DNA of 63,984 nucleotides from LC029 sp036676475 (lineage in GTDB: Bacteria > Bacillota > Bacilli > Aneurinibacillales > RAOX-1), in the NCBI GenBank assembly GCA_036676475.1, contig JAKFCU010000100.1, forward strand, positions 1-63,984. Direction: 5' to 3'. Below, piece by piece: positions 16,913 to 24,945 of this stretch. Under the pieces are notes generated by a model. The model searched no databases, was not told where the DNA came from, and was given only the letters and a program-made list of their open reading frames with translations. Each line of letters starts with the position of its first letter. The stretch's first letter is position 1. The position numbers were made by a program, and so were the translations under genes.

Positions 16913-16963
16913 AAACTACCAACTGATTGAAACGTACAGACAACCTTTTTTGGGGGATTATTT

Positions 16964-17203
16964 GTGAAAAAATTATATTTTGTTATTGTTGCGATGTTAT
17001 TCTTATTAGTTGGTTGCTCGAAAGAAAACAGTTTAAATGAAATATTGCAGGATGACCGAATTGACCGATTGATACATCAAGAAGAAGTGGATAATGGAGT
17101 CGTATTATTCTATGTTCGAAAATTTAAAGGAAACGAATCTGCAAAATTTAGTTTGGAAACACAATTTGTTAAGAAAACTAAATTTGATTTCTTATTAAAC
17201 TAA
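16964..17203 (+). pseudogene. Truncated copy of the lipoprotein gene at 5076
   Basis: The first 70 codons nearly match the 5076 lipoprotein (lipobox LVGC, NSLNEILQDDRIDRLI, NGVVLFYV), and about 50 bases of upstream sequence are shared too. It then diverges and stops after 79 residues, so it lacks the C-terminal two thirds. Probably a recombination product using the flanking repeats; a short lipid-anchored peptide could still be made from the GTG start. Confidence 0.75.
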
Positions 17204-17561
17204 ACCGAGGGACGGGGATCTATAGTTGAATAATAATACAACCCCCATCAGAAAATGGTTGGTTTTTCTTTTGGCCAATCTGACAAGAATGTTCATAGGA
17301 ATTTACTGCAACATCAAAGGATTTTTTGGGTGCCCATGTTGTTGTAGTAAAAGAGGTCTTAAAATACATAAAAAGGAGGTAAATCACATGAAGTGATTAC
17401 CTCCTAATAAATATGTTGTGCAACATCATAGTCTGTTGTAGTTGTATTAGGTAATATTAATATATATTGTCTATTTTAATTTTACAGATTAGTCAGACCT
17501 TTTTCTCGTAAGTGATCGTAAGGGGTCGCGCGCTCTCACTTTTTTTAGGGATAGACGGGGG
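17204..17561. other. Gene-free region with a repeat arm and a hairpin
   Basis: A lone repeat arm (GACGGGGATCTATAGTTGAA, 17212-17231) and a hairpin GGAGGTAAATCAC/GTGATTACCTCC (about 17374-17404) that embeds a perfect ribosome site before ATG-AAG-TGA, too short to be a gene. Nothing else seen. Confidence 0.5.
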
Positions 17562-18845
17562 TTAACAAGAAAATGTTCCTAGTGAAAACGGACCGTTTTG
17601 GGTCGTTTTTTTAAGTTGTTGATTAAAAACCCACTGATGGGCATCCGGATGATAGAGCAACTCCAAATGGTTAAGTGGCAACACCTCTTTTTGCTTCACC
17701 TGTTTTGGGTCAGAAGCAATCCCGTCCGTGAATAGGACGCTTTCCACAAAAACAAGCCCATCGCTATCCCCATCCTGTTCGCCCTTCACTCCTTGAAAAT
17801 AGGCGTTATTGCCGGCTAATATATGGATCTCGATATCTGGGTCGATGGGAGATCCTAAAAGAGTCTTCATTAAATCGCCGCCATCCCGTATGGCTGCATC
17901 GATTCCTCGCGAATGAAGAAATACGTTTTGCCCGCCAGAGTATAACGTTTTTACCTGCGATTTTATAGGATATCGGTCATCCCATCGATAGAGCAGCTGA
18001 GAGGAACCGGGAAATGCGCTCCCTCCATAGATACTTCGTTCGGTTGTGTCGATGTACCGCCCATAATACAGCATCGAATCACAAGCAATCGGTGCATTAA
18101 TCCCCAGTTCGACGACCGACCAGTTGGGCAGCACATGCCGAAAGGGGAAATCTAAGCCCCGGTTCGGTGTACCCAGCATGAAATACCGTTCCACTTCCCC
18201 TTGATATGGAGCATCCATGGAACTGCAGAGCCCGGACAAGTATAACCAGGCAGGGATTCCACCTTTGCTGTGGGCAACTAAATCGATTTTCTCCGTTGGA
18301 ACTACCTCTTTGATGCGCTGGATGACATTGGCTAACTGAATTGCCTGCTGCCAATTATCCCCATGGGGATGGGCAAAGGTAACAGCAAAAATATCCCTGC
18401 CGGAGGAAGTCAAAGAAAAAACCAGCCCTTTTTCTTGCTGCGGGGATTCACACCAAGCAAGATTTGCGTGATGGCCTGCACCGTGAACGAGTAGGACGGG
18501 ATGAGAAGTGGATTTCTTTGTTGGTGATAAATAATGGAGAAGCACTTCACAGGAGGATGGTGTTGCAGATTGAAAATAACGGACGATTTCTTCATCTTCG
18601 CATTCAATTTCAGGAATAAATTTTTCTTGAGTCAAACAGGCTTGACTTCCCCGGATCCGTTCTGTCCAGCTCCAAAATCGACTATCCGAGTATCTTTCCA
18701 CCACCTCGTATGGTAAACATTTTGGAAGCGATAAGGCACATGAATCTGATACCTCATGACTTTCCTCATCAGGTTCTTTATGCTCAGGTTGATCTTGAAA
18801 TAGCCATTTTTGGATTTTTTCTTTCCATTTTTGCCAAATGGACAT
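17562..18845 (-). CDS. Lipase-like alpha/beta hydrolase
   Basis: 427 residues from ATG 18845 (GGGTGG upstream; the frame extends to 18971 without a ribosome site). The oxyanion segment VLLVHGAGHHANLAW is near residue 140 and the nucleophile elbow is VAHSKGGIP (GxSxG variant with Ala first), with a His candidate near the C-terminus (LPLNHLELLYHPDAHQW). The acidic, charged N-terminus has no signal peptide, so it is cytoplasmic or peripheral. Substrate unknown. Confidence 0.8.
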   Translation of the reverse strand: MSIWQKWKEKIQKWLFQDQPEHKEPDEESHEVSDSCALSLPKCLPYEVVERYSDSRFWSWTERIRGSQACLTQEKFIPEIECEDEEIVRYFQSATPSSCEVLLHYLSPTKKSTSHPVLLVHGAGHHANLAWCESPQQEKGLVFSLTSSGRDIFAVTFAHPHGDNWQQAIQLANVIQRIKEVVPTEKIDLVAHSKGGIPAWLYLSGLCSSMDAPYQGEVERYFMLGTPNRGLDFPFRHVLPNWSVVELGINAPIACDSMLYYGRYIDTTERSIYGGSAFPGSSQLLYRWDDRYPIKSQVKTLYSGGQNVFLHSRGIDAAIRDGGDLMKTLLGSPIDPDIEIHILAGNNAYFQGVKGEQDGDSDGLVFVESVLFTDGIASDPKQVKQKEVLPLNHLELLYHPDAHQWVFNQQLKKTTQNGPFSLGTFSC

Positions 18846-19031
18846 CTTTTCCACCCCAATATGATTCGGTTTCTCTTCAAAACTCCCATAAAAAGGATAA
18901 CATAAAAAGAAGACGTTTGGTGATGAAATGGTGGATTTTGTTATATTTGTTACTCTTTCAAATTTTTTCATTTTACTTTTTATTAATGAAAATAGTTTAT
19001 ATTGATTATAAATATAAATACGATTTTTTTA

Positions 19032-19073
19032 AAGGAGCCTGTGGTTACAGGCTCCTTTTTGTGTTTTTTTAAC
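19032..19073 (+). terminator. Intrinsic terminator upstream of the antiporter
   Basis: AGGAGCCTGT-GGTT-ACAGGCTCCT with a T5 and then a T7 run. It ends any plus-strand transcript from behind the divergent hydrolase start. Confidence 0.75.
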
Positions 19074-19111
19074 ATTTGTTTCAAATAATAGGAAAGAAAG
19101 GTGGAGTGACC

Positions 19112-20272
19112 ATGCTGATTTTTGAATTAGCGATCATTTTAATTGCTTCAAAAATTGCGGGAGATATTAGTGTTAAATTAGGGCAGCCCTCCGTACTTGG
19201 GAAGCTGCTTATCGGAATTGCTTTAGGACCAACGGCACTAGGTTTAGTTAATAATACAGAAATTCTTCAAGAAATAAGTCAGATCGGTGTTATCCTACTC
19301 ATGTTTATTGCGGGATTAGAAACGGACATCGAAGAATTCAAAAGGACAGGAAAAGCGTCAACATATGTTGGGGTAGCAGGAATTATCATCCCCTTGTCAT
19401 TTGGGTATTTAATGGGGACGATTCTGGAACTATCTCAATTTGAATCGGTATTTCTTGGATTATTGTTATCTGCTACAAGTGTAAGTATTTCAGTCCAAGC
19501 CTTAAAGGAGATGGGGAGACTAAAATCAAGAGAGGGAGCAACCATCCTAGGAGCCGCCGTGATTGATGATATCTTGGTCATCATCGGATTGGCATTTTTA
19601 ATGAGTTTGGCAGGCGGAGATGTGAATCTGGGGGTTGTTATTGTAAAGAAAGTTGCCTTCTTTGCGATTGCTATTGTCCTTGGTTGGAAAGTTGTACCTT
19701 GGTTTTTGAAAAATTTTGCCCCTCTCCGAATCACGGAAGCTGTTATATCAGCCGGGTTAATCATATGCTTCTTTTTTGCATATCTAGCGGAATATGCGGG
19801 TGTAGCAGCCATTATCGGTTCGTATATTGCAGGTATCGCAATTAGTTTAACGAATTACAAACACGAAGTTTTTGAGAAAGTGGAGACCATTAGTTACTCT
19901 ATTTTTGTCCCTGTGTTCTTTACTGCTATTGGAGTGACTGCAGAGTTTGTTGGTATTGGGGGTCATCTTGGATTGATCGTTACACTCAGTATCTTAGCCA
20001 TTGCAACCAAATTGATCGGGGGAGCTATCGGTGCAAAGTTGGCTGGATTCGATTGGCGTCATTCGACGGGAATTGGGGCTGCTATGGTTTCACGTGGTGA
20101 AGTGGCTTTGATTATTGCGGGTATTGGTCTTGAAAGGGAATTATTAAACAGAGATTTGTTTGCTGTTATCGTTGTAGTGATTTTGGTAACTACGATTGTA
20201 ACCCCCCCCATGATGAAATGGATCTTTTCAAATACAAATTCACATCATGAAGTTGTCAAAAAGAATGCTTAA
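19112..20272 (+). CDS. CPA2-family Na+(K+)/H+ antiporter
   Basis: 386 residues from ATG 19112 (GGTGGAGTGA upstream; earlier in-frame ATG 19076 lacks a ribosome site). About 12-13 membrane helices. The ion-binding acidic pair is in GAAVIDDILVIIGLA near residue 150, as in NapA-type CPA2 antiporters, and the C-terminal SRGEVALIIAGIG motif is typical. It lacks a TrkA-N domain. It is convergent with ectABC, so a role in sodium or pH homeostasis alongside ectoine synthesis is plausible. Confidence 0.88.
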   Translation: MLIFELAIILIASKIAGDISVKLGQPSVLGKLLIGIALGPTALGLVNNTEILQEISQIGVILLMFIAGLETDIEEFKRTGKASTYVGVAGIIIPLSFGYLMGTILELSQFESVFLGLLLSATSVSISVQALKEMGRLKSREGATILGAAVIDDILVIIGLAFLMSLAGGDVNLGVVIVKKVAFFAIAIVLGWKVVPWFLKNFAPLRITEAVISAGLIICFFFAYLAEYAGVAAIIGSYIAGIAISLTNYKHEVFEKVETISYSIFVPVFFTAIGVTAEFVGIGGHLGLIVTLSILAIATKLIGGAIGAKLAGFDWRHSTGIGAAMVSRGEVALIIAGIGLERELLNRDLFAVIVVVILVTTIVTPPMMKWIFSNTNSHHEVVKKNA

Positions 20273-20329
20273 AGGGTAATGCCATCTATTTATGCTGATC
20301 ATAAACGGATCGTACGGGGTCTAACCCAA

Positions 20330-20380
20330 AATCTAAGAATCCCCCACCTCTTGGCGTAGCGTAGGTGGGGGATTTTTAAG
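20330..20380. repeat. IS605-type right-end hairpin, solo, acting as terminator
   Basis: AAGAATCCCCCACCT (20335-20349) pairs with AGGTGGGGGATTTTT (20363-20377). The flank ACCCAAAATCTAAGAATCCC resembles the right end of the element at 380-2102 (TACCCAAGAATCCC). No transposase gene is attached. Located between convergent antiporter and ectC, it can end both transcripts. Confidence 0.6.
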
Positions 20381-20402
20381 AAAAAATTAAGCTTCAACCG
20401 GT

Positions 20403-20807
20403 TTATTTGATTGTATTTGCCTCATCCAGTATGAGAGGATAGGCGCCATCTTCGCCATGGGTTTCTCTTCCTGTACATGGAGGGTTAAAGACGCAAACCA
20501 TTCGCATATCGGTTACGGCCCGCAAAGCATGTTTCTCATGCCCATTGAGAGCATACATCGTGCCTGCTTGAAGTGGATAGACCTTTCCGGTTTCAAGTAC
20601 CTCGATTTCGCCTTCACCTTCGATGCAGTAAACAGCTTCCTGGTGATGCTTATACCAAAAGACAGATTCTGTTCCTGCACGGATAATCGTATCGTGAAGA
20701 GAAAAACCCATTCCGTCCTTCGCCAGCAGGAAGCGACGACTCTCCCAATTTTCACCTTCTACGTGGTTGTCTGATCCGATCATTTCATGTAGTGATCTTA
20801 CGATCAT
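20403..20807 (-). CDS. ectC: L-ectoine synthase
   Basis: 134 residues; start ATG 20807 with AGGAG 8 nt upstream gives the usual MIVRSL N-terminus. EctC is a metal-dependent cupin that cyclises N-gamma-acetyl-diaminobutyrate to ectoine. The cupin core is visible (WYKHHQEAVYCIEGEGEIE, GTMYALNGHEKHALRA), as is the conserved C-terminal FNPPCTGRETHGEDG. Last gene of ectABC. No ectD follows, so 5-hydroxyectoine is not encoded here. Confidence 0.96.
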   Translation of the reverse strand: MIVRSLHEMIGSDNHVEGENWESRRFLLAKDGMGFSLHDTIIRAGTESVFWYKHHQEAVYCIEGEGEIEVLETGKVYPLQAGTMYALNGHEKHALRAVTDMRMVCVFNPPCTGRETHGEDGAYPLILDEANTIK

Positions 20808-20843
20808 AATACTCACTCCTATTATTTTGAATATTTAGTAAAT

Positions 20844-22133
20844 TTAAACTGCAGACTTTTCTAAACTGTCTTGGATACTTTGTTCAAGGATTCGAAGCCC
20901 TTTTTCCAAATCGGCCTCATCAATGGTTAGAGGTGGCATGATTTTAAACACTTCACTGTTAGGACCGGAAGTTTCCATAATCAATCCTCGCTCAAAAGCT
21001 GCGGCACAGATTTTTTCTGCTAATCCTTCCACACCACACGCTATGCCGCGCATAAGACCTTTTCCGCGAGTTGATCCTGCCAACTGTGGGATATCTTTGA
21101 TCAGCTTATCAAGGAAAAGCTCCACTTTTTCCCCTTTAGATATAATCGCTTGGCTGAATTCTTCAGTTTCCCAATAGGTAAGAGCCTCGGTAGCGGTTAT
21201 AAAGGCAAGATTATGACCGCGGAACGTTCCATTATGCTCTCCGGGGGACCAAATATCATATTCCGGCTTAATGAGCGTGAGGGCCATAGGAACGCCATAA
21301 CCACTAATCGATTTGGATAAGCAGACAATATCGGGTTTGATCCCTGCAGATTCAAAGCTGAAGAAAGGACCTGTACGCCCGCATCCGACCTGAACATCAT
21401 CGATGATCATCAAGATATCCCAGCGACGGCAAAGCTCCTCTAATTTTTTCAGCCATGGGATGCTTGCCGAATTTAAACCGCCTTCTCCTTGCAGAGTTTC
21501 CACTATGATGGCTGCAGGAAGGGCAACACCGCTCCCGTTGTCATCGAGGAAGCGCTCAAGATAATCAATGGTGTCCACATCATCTCCCAAATAACGATCA
21601 AAAGGCATTGATACGCTGTTATGCAGCGGGATCCCTGCTCCATGTCGCTTAAATGAGTTTCCTGTGATGGACAACGATCCGAGGGTCATGCCATGGAAGG
21701 CATTCGTGAAGCTGATAATTAAATCGCGTCCGGTTACTTTACGAGCCAGCTTCAAGGCACTTTCTACGGAATTCGTTCCGGTTGGTCCAGGAAACATGAT
21801 TTTATAGTCCAAATTTCTAGGCGTGAGGATGACCTCGTGAAACCTGTGCAGGAATTGCTCTTTTGCTTTGGTCGCCATGTCCAGACTGTGCGTAATTCCG
21901 TCGCCCGCAATATAGGCGATAAGTTTCTCTTTCATTTTTGGATGGTTATGCCCATAGTTGAGGGCTCCTGCGCCGGCAAAGAAATCAATATATTCCTTGC
22001 CGTCAACATCCCATAGCTTATTCCCGGATGCCTTGGTAAATATGGTGGGGAAGCTTCGGATATAACTGCGGACTTCTGACTCTAGCTCCTCAAATATTTT
22101 TAATTTAGATTCATCTTTAGTTGTAAAGGTCAT
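20844..22133 (-). CDS. ectB: Diaminobutyrate-2-oxoglutarate aminotransferase
   Basis: 429 residues, normal for EctB. Class III PLP aminotransferase making L-2,4-diaminobutyrate from aspartate semialdehyde and glutamate. The Lys is in VCLSKSISGYGVPMAL, and the PLP-phosphate and Asp regions (GPTGTNSVESALKLAR; IIDDVQVGCGRTG) are intact. AAGGAG lies 7 nt before ATG 22133. Between ectA (11 nt upstream) and ectC (36 nt downstream) in one operon. Confidence 0.96.
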   Translation of the reverse strand: MTFTTKDESKLKIFEELESEVRSYIRSFPTIFTKASGNKLWDVDGKEYIDFFAGAGALNYGHNHPKMKEKLIAYIAGDGITHSLDMATKAKEQFLHRFHEVILTPRNLDYKIMFPGPTGTNSVESALKLARKVTGRDLIISFTNAFHGMTLGSLSITGNSFKRHGAGIPLHNSVSMPFDRYLGDDVDTIDYLERFLDDNGSGVALPAAIIVETLQGEGGLNSASIPWLKKLEELCRRWDILMIIDDVQVGCGRTGPFFSFESAGIKPDIVCLSKSISGYGVPMALTLIKPEYDIWSPGEHNGTFRGHNLAFITATEALTYWETEEFSQAIISKGEKVELFLDKLIKDIPQLAGSTRGKGLMRGIACGVEGLAEKICAAAFERGLIMETSGPNSEVFKIMPPLTIDEADLEKGLRILEQSIQDSLEKSAV

Positions 22134-22144
22134 CCAACCACTCC

Positions 22145-22675
22145 TTATTTTAATTTTTTAATTTCAAAGGGTCCTACCCGATAAGTCCATTCATCCTCAT
22201 GACCTGAAACAGGAAAGTGCTTGGAAGAAAAACACTCGGTAATTTCACAATTTGTTCTAAAGATACGGGCAAGTCCTTTGAATAACGATTGTGATGGAAT
22301 ATTAGAAGGGGAGACGGTTGCCTCCAGAAAGCGGACACCATCGCATGCATTTCGTTGAAGCAGCTCCTTGACTAGAGCAGTTGCCAACCCTTTACCTCTT
22401 TGGGAGGACGCAATAGCGATTTGCCAAACGAAAATCACGTCTTTTGCACCAGGTTGCCGGAAAGCGGAAACGAAGCCGACCATTTGCTCATTTTGTTCAG
22501 CTATCACGCAAGTGTCAGAAAAAAATTTACAAAGCATAAGATAACAGTAGGCTGAATTAAGATCAAGATTGCCTGTGTTTTGAATAAACTGCCAGATTTC
22601 CGCTCCATCCTCTTCAGTGGGTTTGCGAAGCTGGACTAAAGATTCGAAATTGGGTTGAATCGATTTGATCACCAT
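22145..22675 (-). CDS. ectA: Diaminobutyrate acetyltransferase
   Basis: 176 residues with a GNAT core (VIFVWQIAIASSQRGKGLATALVKELL; QRGKGLA is the acetyl-CoA loop). It acetylates the gamma-amino group of diaminobutyrate. First gene of the operon. The nearest ribosome-site-like run (AAGGAG) is about 17 nt upstream of ATG 22675, unusually far, so initiation may be weak or controlled. Confidence 0.94.
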   Translation of the reverse strand: MVIKSIQPNFESLVQLRKPTEEDGAEIWQFIQNTGNLDLNSAYCYLMLCKFFSDTCVIAEQNEQMVGFVSAFRQPGAKDVIFVWQIAIASSQRGKGLATALVKELLQRNACDGVRFLEATVSPSNIPSQSLFKGLARIFRTNCEITECFSSKHFPVSGHEDEWTYRVGPFEIKKLK

Positions 22676-22714
22676 TTTTTGTTTTGAAAATTCTCTCCTT
22701 TTTTTGATAGTATT

Positions 22715-22744
22715 ATGTTAACGTGAATCATGAAAGATCGTCAA
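22715..22744 (-). promoter_or_regulatory. Candidate ectABC promoter
   Basis: On the minus strand TTGACG (22744-22739) and TAACAT (22720-22715) lie 18 bp apart, about 40 nt before ectA. The 260-bp divergent region to the RCK_C regulator also has AGAGGA/TCCTCT inverted repeats near 22803-22827, possible operators. Confidence 0.45.
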
Positions 22745-22959
22745 AACGGCTAAGGCGGCTTTATTTGGGATTATTTGTGATATAGGGGGCTCATAGAGGG
22801 TCAAGAGGAGATCCTTCCTAATTCCTCTCCTATCCTAGATTTTTCTTTTTAATCCTCCATATTTATCGTAAAATACACAATATTTAGATGAGGACGCACA
22901 TTTTTTCTTTCGAATAATTTCTGTATCGAGTAATCATGGATGTAATGGAGGAGAAAGAT

Positions 22960-23586
22960 ATGCAAGAAATGTCAGCTTATCAGTCGATATCATTTGATAT
23001 TGCCCAGAGGATTGTAAGTGGTGAGTTTTCCGTAAACACTAAATTATCCGGCAGATCTTTATTAGCAAGCCAGTATCATGTTTCACCCGAAACCATTCGA
23101 AAAGCGATGGCGCTATTAAAAGATGAGAAAATAATAGATGTCTCACAAGGAAAAGAGATCGTTGTCATATCCGATCAAAAGGCATTAGATTATGTAACAA
23201 AGCATCATTACTTGAAGTCGGTGTACTCCCTTAAGCAAGATCTGGAAGTTCTTATAGCTGAGAAAAGAGAGAATGATCATAAATTAGAATCTATTTTAAA
23301 CGATATTATTACTTTTTCGGATCGCCTTCAAAATTTAAGACCGTATAACCCGGTTGAAATTCAAATTGGAGAAACTTCTCATACCATCGGGAAAACCATA
23401 GCCAATCTTCAATTTTGGCAAAATACGGGTGCAACTATTATTGCATTACGCAGGGACACTCATATTTCTATATCTCCGGGGCCGCATGTTATCTTACGCG
23501 AGAATGATGTTCTTATAGTAATTGGTGATGAACAAGTCTACAAAAGAACTTCAGACTTTATCAACAAACATAAAACCGGGGAATAA
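22960..23586 (+). CDS. GntR-wHTH/RCK_C regulator resembling BusR (c-di-AMP sensor)
   Basis: 208 residues from ATG 22960 (GGAGGAG 6 nt upstream; upstream ATG 22936 is not preceded by one). N-terminal GntR-type winged HTH (SISFDIAQRIVSGEF, LASQYHVSPETIRKAMALLKDE), a coiled coil (about 95-130), and a C-terminal RCK_C/TrkA_C domain (RPYNPVEIQIGETSHTIGKTIANLQFW, HVILRENDVLIVIGDEQ). That order is the plan of BusR, a c-di-AMP-responsive repressor of osmolyte uptake genes in lactic acid bacteria and streptococci. Divergent to ectABC, so it probably governs ectoine synthesis. Confidence 0.82.
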   Translation: MQEMSAYQSISFDIAQRIVSGEFSVNTKLSGRSLLASQYHVSPETIRKAMALLKDEKIIDVSQGKEIVVISDQKALDYVTKHHYLKSVYSLKQDLEVLIAEKRENDHKLESILNDIITFSDRLQNLRPYNPVEIQIGETSHTIGKTIANLQFWQNTGATIIALRRDTHISISPGPHVILRENDVLIVIGDEQVYKRTSDFINKHKTGE

Positions 23587-23630
23587 CGGAAATGTTCTCT
23601 TAGAATCCCATGCTGCAGAGTGGTATCTGC

Positions 23631-23663
23631 AAAAAATGCAACCAGTAGAGGTTGCATTTTTTA
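23631..23663 (+). terminator. Terminator after the BusR-like gene
   Basis: AAAAATGCAACC-AGTAGA-GGTTGCATTTTTT: 12-bp stem with T-run, 45 nt beyond the stop codon. Confidence 0.85.
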
Positions 23664-23778
23664 TTCACCAAACTGACAACCTCATTATAAGTTACAGGTT
23701 GTATGTTAAGGTGTTGTTTGATATAGTGGAAATAATCAAAATTAATATGTCCATATTAATAAGAAAAGGAGCTAAAAA

Positions 23779-24567
23779 ATGAAAGTTGGTTTAATTGGAT
23801 TTGGAAAAGCGGGAATGATGGTTGCCGAGGAAATTTTGAAGGATAATGAATTAAGCTTGGACTGGGTATTAAAAAACACAGAGGATCATAACGAAATGTT
23901 TGCGAGTGATATACTTGGTTGTGGGGTTGGAGAAGGTAAGATTTACTCTATACAATCGGTCCATTCAGAAACTTTTTTTAAAAACAACTTTGTGGATATC
24001 ATGATTGATTTTTCTTCGCCTGACTCGGCTCACATATACCACCATGCAGTTAAATGCGGAATTAAAATTGTTTCCGCAATATCAAAATACGAAGACGAAC
24101 AATACTTAGAGTTGAAAAGATTAAGCAAACAATCTGCCATTCTGCACTCGCCTAATATCACTTTAGGTATCAATTTATTATTAACGATGACAAAAGCATT
24201 GCAATCTATTATTCCAGATGCAGATATTGAAATCATTGAGGAGCATTTTAGAGATAAAAAGGACGTATCAGGCACTGCCCTGCGAATTGCGAAAAATCTG
24301 GGGTTAGATGAAACGAAGCATGTGAATTCGATCCGCGCTGGAGGAATTGTAGGTAAACATGAAATCGTATTCGGGCTTATGAATCAAACGATTCGTTTGG
24401 TTCACGAATCCATAAACAGATCAGCATTTGGAGAAGGTGCAATTTATGCCGCGAAGTGGCTCCATCATAAAAAGAACGGTTTCTACACAATGGAAGAAGC
24501 AATGAGTATGAAACAAATGAGAAAAATTCCTAACGCTAAAGAAAGTATGCAATATGACGTAAGTTAA
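23779..24567 (+). CDS. DapB-like dihydrodipicolinate reductase homologue
   Basis: 262 residues, typical DapB length. N-terminal Rossmann (VGLIGFGKAGMMVAEEIL) and a C-terminal domain carrying EEHFRDKKDVSGTALRIA, the equivalent of the DapB E(L/A)HHxxKxDAPSGTA box: the catalytic His and Lys remain, but the second His is Phe and one residue of DAPSG is missing. NSIRAGGIVGKHEIVFG matches the DapB R-x-G-x-v-G-x-H motif. The motif changes and place beside ectABC leave open a related reductase with another substrate. Confidence 0.75.
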   Translation: MKVGLIGFGKAGMMVAEEILKDNELSLDWVLKNTEDHNEMFASDILGCGVGEGKIYSIQSVHSETFFKNNFVDIMIDFSSPDSAHIYHHAVKCGIKIVSAISKYEDEQYLELKRLSKQSAILHSPNITLGINLLLTMTKALQSIIPDADIEIIEEHFRDKKDVSGTALRIAKNLGLDETKHVNSIRAGGIVGKHEIVFGLMNQTIRLVHESINRSAFGEGAIYAAKWLHHKKNGFYTMEEAMSMKQMRKIPNAKESMQYDVS

Positions 24568-24742
24568 GAATAATCAGCCGCGCAGCAAAAGAATGGTGAG
24601 CTTGTCGACAAACTGACGCGCTACATTCCTAGATTCCACTTCCATCTCCATTACTTTTTTTTCTCATCAAGTGCATCCCATTCCATATTATATCGATCTG
24701 TTTTTGGAGGAGTCTGTCATAGTGGCTAAACCTACTAAACTA

Positions 24743-24791
24743 CAAAAAACAGGATGAATACATATTAGATACGTATTCATCCTGTTTTTTC
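24743..24791. terminator. Very strong 18-bp-stem terminator
   Basis: AAAAAACAGGATGAATAC and GTATTCATCCTGTTTTTT pair perfectly across an 11-nt loop. Symmetrical A/T tails allow both directions; well placed after the DapB-like gene. Confidence 0.88.
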
Positions 24792-24914
24792 TTCAATTTC
24801 ACCGGATAGTTTACTTTCATTCAACCACACCACCAATATATTGGTGATTGGGATCACGTAAGCTGTGATGAAGATTACAGGACGGAGAAAAGAGACGGAA
24901 AATTGGTTTTAATA

Positions 24915-24942
24915 AGGGACAGTCCGTAGACAGTCCCTTCCA
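24915..24942 (-). terminator. Hairpin directly after the nitrate transporter gene
   Basis: GGGACAGTC and GACAGTCCC flank a CGTA loop, 5-30 nt beyond the narK-type stop on the minus strand. T-rich sequence follows on that strand. Confidence 0.6.
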
Positions 24943-24945
24943 TGT

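Noticed and set aside
17370..17404. Perfect ribosome site followed by ATG-AAG-TGA
   Set aside because: Two codons only; the hairpin explains the sequence better than a minigene.
18924..19073. 49-codon hydrophobic ORF MKWWILLYLLLFQIF... upstream of the antiporter
   Set aside because: It has only a weak ribosome site and its last third runs through the terminator stem, so it is more likely chance in AT-rich sequence.
19435..19812. 125-codon antisense ORF inside the antiporter gene
   Set aside because: Low-complexity reverse image of membrane helices.
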